Assembly (NCBI GenBank): GCA_020634245.1
Contig: JACKCC010000006.1
Span: forward strand, 124,001 to 188,000
Source: Ardenticatenaceae bacterium
GTDB lineage: Bacteria; Chloroflexota; Anaerolineae; Promineifilales; Promineifilaceae
Length of the DNA: 64,000 nt
Direction: 5' to 3'
Part shown: positions 1-8,549 of the stretch, piece by piece
Position numbering within the stretch: the first letter of the stretch is position 1
Layout: each line of letters opens with the position of its first letter
Notes under the pieces: generated by a model
What the model saw: the letters and a program-made list of their open reading frames with translations, nothing else
Told to the model about the DNA's origin: nothing
Database searches by the model: none
Position numbers and translations under genes: made by a program

Positions 1-2
1 CT

Positions 3-71
3 GCTGAAGCTGCTCGCATCGCCCGGGCCATGGCGATCATCCAAGGAAAGCAGATTCTAGGCGAGGTTTGA
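3..71 (+). CDS. C-terminal end of an upstream gene (partial)
   Basis: An open frame enters from the left edge and stops at TGA 69-71, encoding 22 residues ending in GKQILGEV. It abuts the next gene (TTG at 73), so the two are probably co-transcribed. Genes encoding permease-prefix proteins often follow a small regulator or transporter gene, but the fragment is too short to name. Confidence 0.35.
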   Translation, partial: AEAARIARAMAIIQGKQILGEV

Positions 72-72
72 A

Positions 73-927
73 TTGCACGGCAAACTTTTAGTTTCTGAAC
101 GGCTCTATGAGGCGTTGCTCTACCTGTACCCGAAGAAATTTAGGGCAGTCTACGGACAGCAAATGTGCCTGACCTTTCGGGACGCCTGCCGGGTTGCTTA
201 CAGCCGGAAAGGAACTGGTGGTCTATTGGCTCTCTGGATACCTACAATTTTTGACCTGTTGAAATCAGCGCTCGAAGAGCGGGTGCAACAAGGAGTTATC
301 ACGATGTCAAAAGGAAGATTCATGACGATGGCAGGTCCTCTCACTATCCTGGTTGGTGCTTTATGGTTGATAGCCTGCCTTGGCGATATTATGTTCCGGA
401 TTGGGCTGAAGGGTAATGAAGCGTTTTTGGGTTTAATTGCCCTTCCATTCTTCTTATTCTTTGTGCCGATGGTGTTTGCCCTTATTGGGATCCGCTTTCG
501 TTTCTACCAATTTGCAGGCAGCGCAGGTAAGTTCGGGTTGCTGCTGAGCGTGACGGGCGGGGCGGGTATCATCGTCTCCTTGCTGACAAACATCTTATTG
601 AGCGGATTGATACCTGAAGCAGGCCCGCATCTCTGGGTGAACTATGCAGCGGTGTTCAGTGTGCTGAGCATTCGGATTGGGTTCATTCTTTTTGGTGTGG
701 ATGCGCAGCGATACAGGCTGCTGCCTCGCTGGAACTTGCTGCCCCTTCTGCTGGGTTTAACGGTTGTGCTTAGCCTCCCCCTGGATTGGTTTGGTGTGCC
801 CGCCTTCCTGTCTGCACGATTGGCAACTCCCTTTCTGCATTTTGCTATTACCGGTGTGTGCTGGCTGCTGTTTGGAATTACGATGCTAGACCAGAGGCGG
901 GAATCGCAGCCAACAGCAGTTATCTGA
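73..927 (+). CDS. Permease-prefix-like membrane protein
   Basis: A 284-residue protein. Residues 8-70 resemble the soluble permease-prefix segment seen in ADOP-type and PadR-linked membrane proteins (ERLYEALLYLYPKKFRAVYG, then a TFRDACR motif). About six hydrophobic helices follow from residue 85 to 275. The start is taken as TTG at 73, one base after the preceding stop and just after a GCGAGG ribosome-binding site. It probably sits in the inner membrane. The prefix is recognisable, but no catalytic or transport motif is visible, so the function is unknown. Confidence 0.6.
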   Translation: MHGKLLVSERLYEALLYLYPKKFRAVYGQQMCLTFRDACRVAYSRKGTGGLLALWIPTIFDLLKSALEERVQQGVITMSKGRFMTMAGPLTILVGALWLIACLGDIMFRIGLKGNEAFLGLIALPFFLFFVPMVFALIGIRFRFYQFAGSAGKFGLLLSVTGGAGIIVSLLTNILLSGLIPEAGPHLWVNYAAVFSVLSIRIGFILFGVDAQRYRLLPRWNLLPLLLGLTVVLSLPLDWFGVPAFLSARLATPFLHFAITGVCWLLFGITMLDQRRESQPTAVI

Positions 928-1187
928 CGGGCTGTTATAAATATAACAGGTTGGCTAACGAATAAGTGTTTCATACGGCGTGGTCAGACCTGCGTTTACA
1001 AGCCGACCCGTCGGACTCCGTATAAATGGTATTCTATCGAATACTTGATGCCAAAAGGATGTCAATAAAAAAATTTCATTATCAACCCGACAGACCACAC
1101 GAGATACTGCTCATCAAGAACAAGCGAGGAGCAGGCAGCCTGAAACAACGACCAAACGGCCGTTTCCCCCACAGTCCGCCAGTGAGA

Positions 1188-1967
1188 TCAAGAGATTGTT
1201 GAGAGGAACGGCCGTTTCGCATACCGTAAAGTGGTCTTGAATCGGAACTGTACACGGCCGTTTTCCGCATACTTATCGAACAGTCGCCGCAATTCCGTCA
1301 AAAATAGCTCGTGATTTGGATGTCCCGCCAGTGGTGCGCTGGAAGAGGATAAAGCGCCTCCTTCCAACGCTTCGTAATCCATCCATTTGAAATTGTCAAA
1401 CTTGTGTACAACAGCCTCTCCTTCCAAAATCAGATCAGGGCCGATAGGATGACCCTGCGCAAATGGATGAGGCAATTGATATTTAGAGACAATCTCCCTA
1501 TGCTCGCGCATAAATGAAGAACCCGTGTCGTTTGGTTCGTTCCATGCGAAGGCAATGTATCCGTCCGCACGTAAAATGCGCTCAAATTCCGCTTTTGTCG
1601 GCATTAGATCAAACCAGTGGGCAGCTTGTCCCGCAGTGATGAAATCTATGCTGTTGTCGGGCAAAGTGGTGGATTCTGCACTGGCGTTGATAGAGCAAAA
1701 ACGGCCATAATGCACCAAATATGCTTCTCCCGCTTCCCTCATCGTGCGATTTGGCTCCACGCCGTAAACCGTGTTGCCATGCTCTAAAAACAATTGCGCC
1801 AGCAGCCCTGTCCCAGAACCAATGTCAGCAATAATCGAGTCTGGGGTCAAATTGCAGTGAGTTTGCAGGTGGGTGAGAACGGCCGTTGGATATGTTGGTC
1901 GGTAACGCGCATAATACGTTGCGCGGTTGGTAAATCGATTTTTCGGAGCGTTGTTTTCGTTTTTCAT
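1188..1967 (-). CDS. Class I SAM-dependent methyltransferase
   Basis: A 259-residue methyltransferase of the type 11 / UbiE-like class. Motif I is ADIGSGTGLLAQ at about residues 46-57, followed by the acidic strand YGVEPN (about 68-73) that binds the ribose of S-adenosylmethionine. A DFITAGQAAHWFD segment (about 108-120) corresponds to motif II/post-I. The substrate is not predictable. The start ATG at 1967 is unambiguous. The extreme C-terminus (KRPFLSTIS) runs into a stretch carrying two ACGGCCGT octamers, so the tail may have been altered by repeat-rich DNA. It stands alone, divergent from the glycosyltransferase gene. Confidence 0.85.
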   Translation of the reverse strand: MKNENNAPKNRFTNRATYYARYRPTYPTAVLTHLQTHCNLTPDSIIADIGSGTGLLAQLFLEHGNTVYGVEPNRTMREAGEAYLVHYGRFCSINASAESTTLPDNSIDFITAGQAAHWFDLMPTKAEFERILRADGYIAFAWNEPNDTGSSFMREHREIVSKYQLPHPFAQGHPIGPDLILEGEAVVHKFDNFKWMDYEALEGGALSSSSAPLAGHPNHELFLTELRRLFDKYAENGRVQFRFKTTLRYAKRPFLSTIS

Positions 1968-2165
1968 GCTTGTTCCTTAAGTTTGACTCACCGGTGCGAG
2001 CGTTCGGTGGAGCCAGTGTTGGGATTCCGAGCGAAGAATACCGTAAATCTTTATATTGTTTAAATATCACCTAAACACTCTCTAAATAAGTCCCGGCTAT
2101 TATTTTTACACAATGAGGTTAAATTGACAGGAGAAAATATGGGCGTTTGCCCACCACGAATGAAT

Positions 2166-2227
2166 GAAAATGGAGCGCGGTCTGCCAGACCGCAAAGGGC
2201 GAGCAAGCTGCTCGCGCTCCCATTTTC
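2166..2227. repeat. Y-shaped palindromic repeat (REP-like)
   Basis: Outer arms at 2166-2178 and 2213-2227 pair (GAAAATGGAGCGCG with CGCGCTCCCATTTTC, one bulge). They enclose two perfect inner hairpins, 2177-2193 (GCGGTCT/AGACCGC) and 2199-2215 (GCGAGCA/TGCTCGC). The predicted fold is a three-way junction in the leader of the glycosyltransferase gene. Only one copy is in the window, so the family assignment is inference. Confidence 0.7.
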
Positions 2228-2245
2228 AAAGGAGACTGTCTCAAG

Positions 2246-3328
2246 ATGATTCTGAAAAATATTGCAGTTTTGATTCCCGCCCTAAACCCCAATGACAAAC
2301 TGGTTGACCTGGTCAAGGAGCTGAACCGGATAGGACTCGTCAATGTTGTGATCATCGATGATGGCTCTGAAAATGCAGCGCAAGCAGTTTTTGATGAAGT
2401 GCAGACATATCGAGCCAAGGTCTATCACCACAAAAACAACCGGGGGAAAGGGGCTGCTCTAAAGACAGGTATCGAGTACATAAAGAAAAACCAGCCCCAT
2501 ATTGTCGGAATTGTTACCGCCGATGCGGACGGACAACATGCACCTGATGATATTTTGCAAGTTGGTAAAGCAATGGCTGCAGAAAACAGTATCGTATTGG
2601 GCACACGGGACTTTTCTAGCCCCAATGTCCCCTTCGGCAGTAAGTTCGGCAACACGTTCTCGGCCGTTTATTACAAACTTAAGACCGGGAGGTTCTTAAA
2701 AGATACGCAAACCGGATTGCGGGGTATTCCCGCGAGGTACTTTGATTTTGCTCTGAACGTCGAGGGCGATCGGTATGAATACGAAATGCGATTTTTAGAG
2801 CAAATGAATGAGAAAAATATTGCCTATCACACAGTGGATATAGAAACAATTTATGAAGAAGATAGAGTCACTCATTTTCGTGCACTTAATGATTCGTATG
2901 TGATTTATAAACCGTTTATCAAAAACATCGCTTCGTCACTGCTCTCCGCGACAGTCGATATCGCATTTTTCATGCTGTTGGTAAAAACAGGAAACGGCAT
3001 ATTTTGGGCAACAGTTTTAGCCAGGATAATTTCAGGTATTTTCAATTTCTCATTGAATAAAATCTGGGTATTTGGTATGAAAGACTCCCATGACGCGAGA
3101 AATGAGTTTTTGAAATACCTGGCTTTATTTATCACGCAAATGATTTTTAGCGGATTATTAACCGAAGCGCTCAGTAACGTCCTCACCTTCCGCAACGGCC
3201 TTCTTTTCAGCAAGATATTGACCGATCTCTTCTTGTTTACCACTAATTTTATTGTTCAACGATTCTGGATTTTCTCACCTAAAAAAAGCAACCGTTCAGA
3301 CCTGACAGGTTTCCACCAGAGCGTATGA
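2246..3328 (+). CDS. Glycosyltransferase family 2 with C-terminal GtrA domain
   Basis: A 360-residue protein. Residues 5-215 form a GT-A fold like dolichyl-phosphate mannosyltransferase / polyprenyl-phosphate glycosyltransferases: nucleotide-binding VVIIDDGS at 34-41 and the metal-binding DADGQH at 93-98. Residues 225-350 hold four hydrophobic helices of the GtrA type, which move lipid-linked sugars across the membrane. A likely role is transfer of a sugar from NDP-sugar to polyprenyl phosphate for envelope glycans. The start at ATG 2246 has an AAAGGAG ribosome-binding site. The last ten residues lie inside an inverted repeat (3298-3362), so the original C-terminus may have been replaced. Confidence 0.88.
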   Translation: MILKNIAVLIPALNPNDKLVDLVKELNRIGLVNVVIIDDGSENAAQAVFDEVQTYRAKVYHHKNNRGKGAALKTGIEYIKKNQPHIVGIVTADADGQHAPDDILQVGKAMAAENSIVLGTRDFSSPNVPFGSKFGNTFSAVYYKLKTGRFLKDTQTGLRGIPARYFDFALNVEGDRYEYEMRFLEQMNEKNIAYHTVDIETIYEEDRVTHFRALNDSYVIYKPFIKNIASSLLSATVDIAFFMLLVKTGNGIFWATVLARIISGIFNFSLNKIWVFGMKDSHDARNEFLKYLALFITQMIFSGLLTEALSNVLTFRNGLLFSKILTDLFLFTTNFIVQRFWIFSPKKSNRSDLTGFHQSV

Positions 3329-3362
3329 GTGACAAAAAGCCACAGAAAAACCTGTCAGGTCT
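3298..3362. repeat. 15-bp perfect inverted repeat spanning a gene end
   Basis: AGACCTGACAGGTTT at 3298-3312 is matched by its exact reverse complement at 3348-3362, with a 35-base loop that contains the stop codon of the glycosyltransferase gene. It may serve as a terminator-like stem, but no T-run follows. It reads like an inserted palindromic repeat unit. Confidence 0.75.
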
Positions 3363-3383
3363 TGAAAGACTCTTACTTAAAAA

Positions 3384-4540
3384 CTCATGTTACGCGCAGA
3401 TAGCGCGAAGGTTAACATAATTATAAAATCCAGGTCTTGGAGAATCAGCCTATGAACTACAATATCCTCGACCTGTATTCAGACTATTTGTTAAGCTCAT
3501 TTGGACAAACGACAGCTACCGGACTGGCTAGATTACTTGAAGGTGAAATCAGCCATGACCAAGTCACTCGCATGCTCGCCAGTGAAAAATTGACGGCGAA
3601 GACATGGTGGAAACTGGTCAAACCACAGGTACGGCAAATCGAACGAGAAGATGGTGTCATGATTGTCGACGATTCCATTGTGGAAAAGCCATACACAGAT
3701 GAGAATGAGATCATCTGTTGGCACTATGACCACGCCAAAGACAAAACTGTCAAAGGTATCAACTTCATTACAACCTTGTATGAAGCCCAAGGAATCGCTT
3801 TGCCAGTGTCCTTCGTGTTAGTGGCCAAGACAGAGACCTATCTTGACAAGAAAACAGGCAAAGAAAAGCGCAAAAGTGCCGTGACCAAGAATGAACACTA
3901 TCGTCGCATGCTGCAGACGGCTGTAGCTAATCGCATCCCGTTCCGGTATGTGCTCAATGACGTGTGGTTTGCCTCGGCCGAAAACATGCGATTTGTGAAG
4001 TTGGACCTGGAGAAAGAGTTCATCATGGGGCTCAAGGGCAATCGCAAGGTGGCTTTGTCCGAGGCAGATAAAGCCAATGGCCAGTATCAGCGGATTGAAG
4101 ACATGAACCTACCAGAAGGCACGACCCGTATCATCTATCTGGAAGGGGTCCCATTCCCCTTACAGCTATTACGCCAGGTTTTCACAAACGGAGATGGCTC
4201 AACCGGCGTGCGTTATCTGGTAACCAGTGACTTGACCCTGAGTGCTGACCAAATCATTACAATCTACCAAAGACGGTGGAGAGTAGAAGAGTATCACCGG
4301 TCACTCAAGCAAAATATGGCGCTAACTCAATCGCCAACCCGTACCGAAACAACGCAAACGAATCATTTCGTGGCGGCGCTGTGGTCGTTTGTCAAAATGG
4401 AGTTGTTAAAGGTCCGAACAAAGAAAAATCATTATCAGTTGAAAAACCAGTTGTATTTATCCGCCTTGCAACAGGCTTTTCATGAACTGCAGCAGCTTCA
4501 GCCGGTTTCACTGGTTCAAGCTGCTACTGCGTAACATCAG
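3384..4540 (+). mobile_element. IS4-superfamily insertion sequence with imperfect terminal repeats
   Basis: The left end CTCATGTTACGCGCAGATAGC (3384-3404, longer than its partner) matches the reverse complement of the right end at 4523-4540, CTGATGTTACGCAGTAGC, with one substitution and a small gap. The flanks carry a possible 7-base target duplication TTAAAAA (3377-3383 and 4541-4547), which is A-rich and therefore weak evidence. The element contains one transposase gene and no ACGGCCGT octamer, unlike the surrounding genome, which supports acquisition from outside. Confidence 0.75.
3437..4534 (+). CDS. IS4-type DDE transposase
   Basis: A 365-residue transposase. The first catalytic Asp lies in MIVDDSIVEKP (about 75-85) and the second in YVLNDVWFAS (about 171-180). 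The third acidic residue is in YQRRWRVEEYHRSLK (about 276-290), which fits the IS4-family Y-x2-R-x3-E-x6-K signature exactly. It carries out cut-and-paste movement of the element. The frame is intact. The start could be ATG 3452 (MNYNILD) rather than the upstream codon at 3437. IS701-like elements share this layout, so the exact family is not settled. Confidence 0.88.
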   Translation: MENQPMNYNILDLYSDYLLSSFGQTTATGLARLLEGEISHDQVTRMLASEKLTAKTWWKLVKPQVRQIEREDGVMIVDDSIVEKPYTDENEIICWHYDHAKDKTVKGINFITTLYEAQGIALPVSFVLVAKTETYLDKKTGKEKRKSAVTKNEHYRRMLQTAVANRIPFRYVLNDVWFASAENMRFVKLDLEKEFIMGLKGNRKVALSEADKANGQYQRIEDMNLPEGTTRIIYLEGVPFPLQLLRQVFTNGDGSTGVRYLVTSDLTLSADQIITIYQRRWRVEEYHRSLKQNMALTQSPTRTETTQTNHFVAALWSFVKMELLKVRTKKNHYQLKNQLYLSALQQAFHELQQLQPVSLVQAATA

Positions 4541-4556
4541 TTAAAAAAATGGATTT

Positions 4557-5663
4557 ATGCACCGAAAAATGAAAAACAAACACATCTTTGCAATTTTTTA
4601 CACAACAATATTAATAATCGCCACTGCCTGGAGCCTGCTTGATACGTTTGTGATTGCCGACAAAATTGCAGTTGTCGACGAGACCTCAGCCAATACAAGC
4701 ATTTATACGGATCTCGAGAACGAATATACTACAAGCATTAGCTCGAACAGCGCTTTAGATGAGAATGTTTCCAGCGTTAACTCGGAGAGCATCGTGGATG
4801 TGGATGCTGCCAACAGCAGTTCGGATAGCATCTCGGACGAAGATGTTGCCAATAGCAGCCTGGACAGCAGCTTGGATAGCGACTCGGACAGCGCTTCAAG
4901 CGACGATAGCGATAGTGTAGTTCCTGTCATTACGGATTATTCTTACCAGGATGCAAACATTCAAATCACCATTGATGTCATTCGGGAGTACAACACAGAC
5001 ATATACGTTGCCGATGTGGTGGTCAGTGATGTTGCCTATTTGAAAACCGCATTCGCTCAAAACACCTATGGCAGAAACATTAAAGAGACGACTTCAGAGA
5101 TAGCCGATGATCATGATGCCATCTTAGCGATTAATGGCGACTATTACGGATTTAGAAATTCGGGATTTGTCATACGAAACGGCGTGTTGTATCGAACAAC
5201 TGCTGCAGATAGGACCAGCGAAGCGTTAATTGTTGCTGCCGATGGGAATTTTGAAATCGTTAATGAGAGCAGCTCGGATGCGCAAACGCTTTATGATGAA
5301 GGTGCGCTTCAGGCGTTTTCTTTTGGTCCGGCTTTAATCACAGATGGTGAGATTAGTGTCACAAGTAATTCCGAAGTTTCGAAATCAAAGTCCAGTAATC
5401 CAAGAACTGCCATCGGCATGGTCGATCCGTTGCATTACGTTTTCATTGTTTCTGACGGTAGAACATCGCAAAGTGCGGGACTTTCTCTGCTTGAATTGGC
5501 TGAGATTATGCAGGAATATGGTTGTACGGAAGCTTATAACCTTGACGGAGGCGGCTCTTCAACCATGGTGTTTAACGGGAAGGTTATAAATAACCCGACT
5601 GACGGCCGTTCATACGGAGAACGGCGGGTAAGTGATATTATTTATATTGGAGAGTACCTATGA
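4557..5663 (+). CDS. Phosphodiester glycosidase (NAGPA-domain) exported protein
   Basis: A 368-residue protein. An N-terminal signal/anchor helix (about 8-30) is followed by a low-complexity Ser/Asp-rich linker (about 40-120) and a C-terminal NAGPA / phosphodiester glycosidase domain (about 125-368) with NGDYYGF, NLDGGGSSTMVF and GERRVSDIIYI motifs. Such domains occur in exopolysaccharide and cell-surface glycan modification proteins; substrate unknown. The start is just downstream of the IS4-type element, which may have removed the native promoter. The stop overlaps the next start by four bases (ATGA). Confidence 0.82.
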   Translation: MHRKMKNKHIFAIFYTTILIIATAWSLLDTFVIADKIAVVDETSANTSIYTDLENEYTTSISSNSALDENVSSVNSESIVDVDAANSSSDSISDEDVANSSLDSSLDSDSDSASSDDSDSVVPVITDYSYQDANIQITIDVIREYNTDIYVADVVVSDVAYLKTAFAQNTYGRNIKETTSEIADDHDAILAINGDYYGFRNSGFVIRNGVLYRTTAADRTSEALIVAADGNFEIVNESSSDAQTLYDEGALQAFSFGPALITDGEISVTSNSEVSKSKSSNPRTAIGMVDPLHYVFIVSDGRTSQSAGLSLLELAEIMQEYGCTEAYNLDGGGSSTMVFNGKVINNPTDGRSYGERRVSDIIYIGEYL

Positions 5664-6028
5664 AAATAAAAACAACCGTGAAAATCTATGCTGCTATCAC
5701 GCTTTTTTGTATCGCTTTTAGCTTTATTTATTCACTTTTCAGCCACGGTGTTTCATCTCCATTTATGAGTTATGCGTTTGCTTTTAGTTTGGTATTAGGC
5801 GTTGGCGGTTTTATCCTGTTTGGCTGGCAACATTTAGAGAATCGGGCTGCGTTTAATCTTTATAATGCCGGTATTGCCACGTTGACGGTAGGCAGTTTTC
5901 TGCGCGGCATCATCGATATTGCCGGCGCTGATACGACGTATCCCGCTTATTACTTTTTCGTGGGAACGATTCTTGTTGCTGGCGGCGGACTCATATACTT
6001 TTATCAGTGGCTTCAACTAAATCAATAA
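5660..6028 (+). CDS. Small four-helix membrane protein
   Basis: A 122-residue protein with four hydrophobic helices (about 7-27, 36-56, 67-87, 96-116). It starts within the stop of the phosphodiester glycosidase gene (ATGA overlap), so the two are translationally coupled. It is probably a membrane partner of that surface-glycan enzyme, but no family motif is recognised. Confidence 0.65.
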   Translation: MKIKTTVKIYAAITLFCIAFSFIYSLFSHGVSSPFMSYAFAFSLVLGVGGFILFGWQHLENRAAFNLYNAGIATLTVGSFLRGIIDIAGADTTYPAYYFFVGTILVAGGGLIYFYQWLQLNQ

Positions 6029-6123
6029 GAACGCCCCGCGATGAATCGCAGGGCTATTAAACGATGCCCGATAAATCGGCCTTTTGGCTGCGTGCCAGCC
6101 CGATTTATCGTCTGGTGGGTTGT

Positions 6124-7188
6124 TCATTCATGCTAAATCCCTTTCAGTCGGCAACGCCTTTTGTTTCGCCCTCCCTGAACCGAGTGCGTATTGCTGCCTT
6201 GCCAGGAATCGATCTGCCCGTCGAGGTTGAGGGCAAAACTGGTTATGATTTGTTGTCGGCGGTGGCGTTGGCAGCGCGAATTCAGGCGCGAGCCAACGAG
6301 TTGGGCTTGCCACCGGATGCGCCTGATTTGTTGCGCCGGTTTGACGGATGTTTCACGGAGCTCGCTGAGCCTGTCGAAGCGTGTACCATCAGTGAAGAAA
6401 TTGCCAGGGAGTACGGCCGTTCCCTCGCCTACCTGCTCCTCACCCTCAAACGCGGCGACCCGGCCAACCGCGCTGCCCGCAAGGAATGGGATGATCGTCA
6501 CTGGTCATTCTGGGCCGGCATCAACACCGTTTGGGTAGGGGGTGGACTGGTATCGGGCCAACTGGGGCCGATTGCGGTGCGTGAAGCGGGACGCGTTATG
6601 CACGACGCCGGATTTCCCGATTTCGCGGTTAATCTCTCGCCGCATGGGGCTGATTTACCGTTGATGGGCTTGTCGCGCTTGGCTCCGTTTGGAGCGCAGG
6701 CGATGTTGGTGTTCGATTTTGGCGGTACAGCCGTTAAGCGAGCCATTGCCGAATACAAAGATAACCAGTTTACCCAACTGCACCGATTACCATCTTGGTC
6801 CTCGCCTTGCGAATCGTCGTTGTCAGTCAGCCTGGAACTGGCCGACGTTGCCGCCCACGCCGAGCGTATTTTGTCGATCATTGAACAAACCTGGCAGGAA
6901 GCGGAACGGCCGTTAGCCCCCACCATCGCCGTCAGTCTGGCCTGCTATTTGCAAAATGGTCAGCCGCCGCCTTCCGAGATGGGCTGTTACGGCCGTCTCC
7001 AACTACCCGGTGACAATCTGCAAACTTACTTGGCCGATCAACTCAGCCAGCGGCTGGGCCAGCCCATCTACCTGCACCTGTACCATGACGGCTCGGCGGC
7101 GGCGTTGGCCTATGCGGGGTGTGGGGAAACGGCCGTCATCATGCTGGGAACGGCCGTTGGCATCGGATTTCCTCAAACAACATATTAA
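6124..7188 (+). CDS. Actin-fold (ROK/hexokinase-like) protein
   Basis: A protein of about 355-374 residues; the start is uncertain (upstream codon at 6064 or ATG near 6130). The phosphate-1 motif MLVFDFGGTAVKRAI (about 214-228) and C-terminal HDGSAAALAYAG plus GTAVGIGFP (phosphate-2-like) fit a sugar-kinase/ROK ATPase fold, but the N-terminal 200 residues are not recognised. A REP-type half-palindrome is embedded in frame at 6361-6381. The C-terminus ends abruptly after the glycine-rich motif, so it may be shortened. Kinase activity is not certain. Confidence 0.5.
   Translation, partial: SFMLNPFQSATPFVSPSLNRVRIAALPGIDLPVEVEGKTGYDLLSAVALAARIQARANELGLPPDAPDLLRRFDGCFTELAEPVEACTISEEIAREYGRSLAYLLLTLKRGDPANRAARKEWDDRHWSFWAGINTVWVGGGLVSGQLGPIAVREAGRVMHDAGFPDFAVNLSPHGADLPLMGLSRLAPFGAQAMLVFDFGGTAVKRAIAEYKDNQFTQLHRLPSWSSPCESSLSVSLELADVAAHAERILSIIEQTWQEAERPLAPTIAVSLACYLQNGQPPPSEMGCYGRLQLPGDNLQTYLADQLSQRLGQPIYLHLYHDGSAAALAYAGCGETAVIMLGTAVGIGFPQTTY
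6361..6381 (+). repeat. In-frame copy of the CTGAGCCTGTCGAAG repeat
   Basis: CTGAGCCTGTCGAAG inside the actin-fold gene is one arm of the inverted repeat at 40106-40147 and nearly matches the arms at 11670-11709. Here it is translated (roughly LAEPVEA) without breaking the frame. Confidence 0.7.
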
Positions 7189-7250
7189 CAACCAACAAAC
7201 CAACCAACTAACCAACAATCAGCCACCAGCTACCAGCTACCAGCCACCCA
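7186..7250. repeat. Intergenic micro-repeat tract (ACCAAC / CCAGCTAC units)
   Basis: The tract is built of degenerate tandem units, first ACCAAC(A), then CCAGCTAC/CCAGCCAC. It fills the spacer between the actin-fold gene and the ISAs1-type element. No coding signal is seen. Confidence 0.6.
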
Positions 7251-7256
7251 ATCTTT

Positions 7257-8549
7257 CAGGACTTTTCCAAACTCATAAGAAAATAACTAGAAGAACCTCA
7301 TTTTGTTACACTTGAGATTTTCCAAGACCACCAAGTAAACAAAAGAGGTTCATTACGAAGCATATCACATTTACAAACGAACAATTAGAAAACGTCGTTT
7401 TTGACCTGGGTGGCCTTTTTGAATTGTTCCAACAGATCCCAGACACGCGAAAAGCGCAGGGGAAACTATACCCATTGCCATTTTTATTGTCAGCCATCTT
7501 GTTAGCCCGATTATCCGGTGAGCATACGCCGACTGGCATTACCGCTTGGATTCGCTTACGCCGCTCGCTTTTGGTTGCGGTATTGCCAACGACACGATTT
7601 ACGGCCCCATCCTTGAACACGATCCGACGCGTTCTGGATGAAGTCATATCAGCGGATGAATTGCATCGGATATTCCGCCAATTCTTGCATCTGAACTATG
7701 GCGGACAGCAAAGCGTCCTCATTACGATGGATGGCAAGACTTTGCGCGGCACAATTCCTGCGGGAAAAACACAGGGCGTTCATCTATTGGCCGCCTACTT
7801 GCCGGAAGAAGGGATTGTTTTGGCTCAAGTAGAGGTTGATAAGAAGGCAAAGGAAAACGAAATCAAGGCTGCGCCCAAATTGCTGCACCAACTCGACTTG
7901 AGAGGGCGGGTTGTCTCTGGAGATGCTATGTTCGCTCAACGGAAGTTGTCGGTGCAGATTATGGCTCAGGGTGGCGATTATCTTTGGTTTGTCAAAAGCA
8001 ACCAGCCCCGTTTGCTAGGGGATGTCGAGCAATTCTTTGTGCCGCCGCGCAAAGAGAAAGGATGGCACACGCCACCGCTGCCCCAAGGTATTGCCCAAGC
8101 GACAAATAAAACGCATGGTCGTTTGGAGCAGCGAACTATCACGGTAATGAGCGATGACACCCGCTTTATCAACTGGCCTGGATTGCGTCAGGTTTTCAAG
8201 CTGGAGAGAAAAGTGACAAAACTCTCCACTGGCAAATGTACCTACGAAGTTGTTTATGGCATTACTAGCGTTCCCCAGGAACGTGCCGATGCGTCCTGTT
8301 TGTTAGCGTGGACACGCCATCACTGGGGCATTGAAAATGGGTTACATTACCGTCGCGATGTCACGCTCAAGGAAGATGCAACCAGGATGTCAGGAACACC
8401 ACAAGCCAGCGTAGTGGCTACAATTAACAACTTCATTGTCGGGTTAGCTGGCAAGCTTGGCTTCACAAATCTGCCAACCATGTTGCGTATGGCCAATGCC
8501 AAGATCAATTTCGCCCTTTACAATTATTTATGAGTTTGGAAAGGTCCTG
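7257..8549 (+). mobile_element. ISAs1-family insertion sequence with 10-bp target duplication
   Basis: The element is 1293 bp long. The terminal inverted repeats are 22 bp with one mismatch (7257-7278, CAGGACTTTTCC..., and 8528-8549). They are flanked by a perfect 10-base direct repeat CCCAATCTTT at 7247-7256 and 8550-8559, which fits the duplication size known for ISAs1-type elements. One intact transposase gene lies inside and no ACGGCCGT octamer is present. Intact ends and duplication mean insertion was recent. The target was the intergenic spacer upstream of moeA. Confidence 0.93.
7352..8533 (+). CDS. ISAs1-family transposase
   Basis: A DDE transposase with family motifs ITMDGKTLRG, VVSGDAMFAQ, FVKSNQPRL and the C-terminal HHWGIENGLHYRRDVTLKEDA. 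A canonical family N-terminus (FELFQQIPDTRK) requires translation to begin upstream of the first strong start, TTG 7424. The frame is open further upstream, and the best site is ATT 7352 behind AAAAGAGG. No ATG or GTG is available. I use 7352, with TTG 7424 as the alternative. An inefficient start would limit transposition. The reading frame is otherwise intact. Confidence 0.88.
   Translation: MTKHITFTNEQLENVVFDLGGLFELFQQIPDTRKAQGKLYPLPFLLSAILLARLSGEHTPTGITAWIRLRRSLLVAVLPTTRFTAPSLNTIRRVLDEVISADELHRIFRQFLHLNYGGQQSVLITMDGKTLRGTIPAGKTQGVHLLAAYLPEEGIVLAQVEVDKKAKENEIKAAPKLLHQLDLRGRVVSGDAMFAQRKLSVQIMAQGGDYLWFVKSNQPRLLGDVEQFFVPPRKEKGWHTPPLPQGIAQATNKTHGRLEQRTITVMSDDTRFINWPGLRQVFKLERKVTKLSTGKCTYEVVYGITSVPQERADASCLLAWTRHHWGIENGLHYRRDVTLKEDATRMSGTPQASVVATINNFIVGLAGKLGFTNLPTMLRMANAKINFALYNYL

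Noticed and set aside
975..1187. A gene in the spacer after the first membrane protein
   Set aside because: Only short frames without ribosome-binding sites; the stretch holds two ACGGCCGT octamers and no clear signal.
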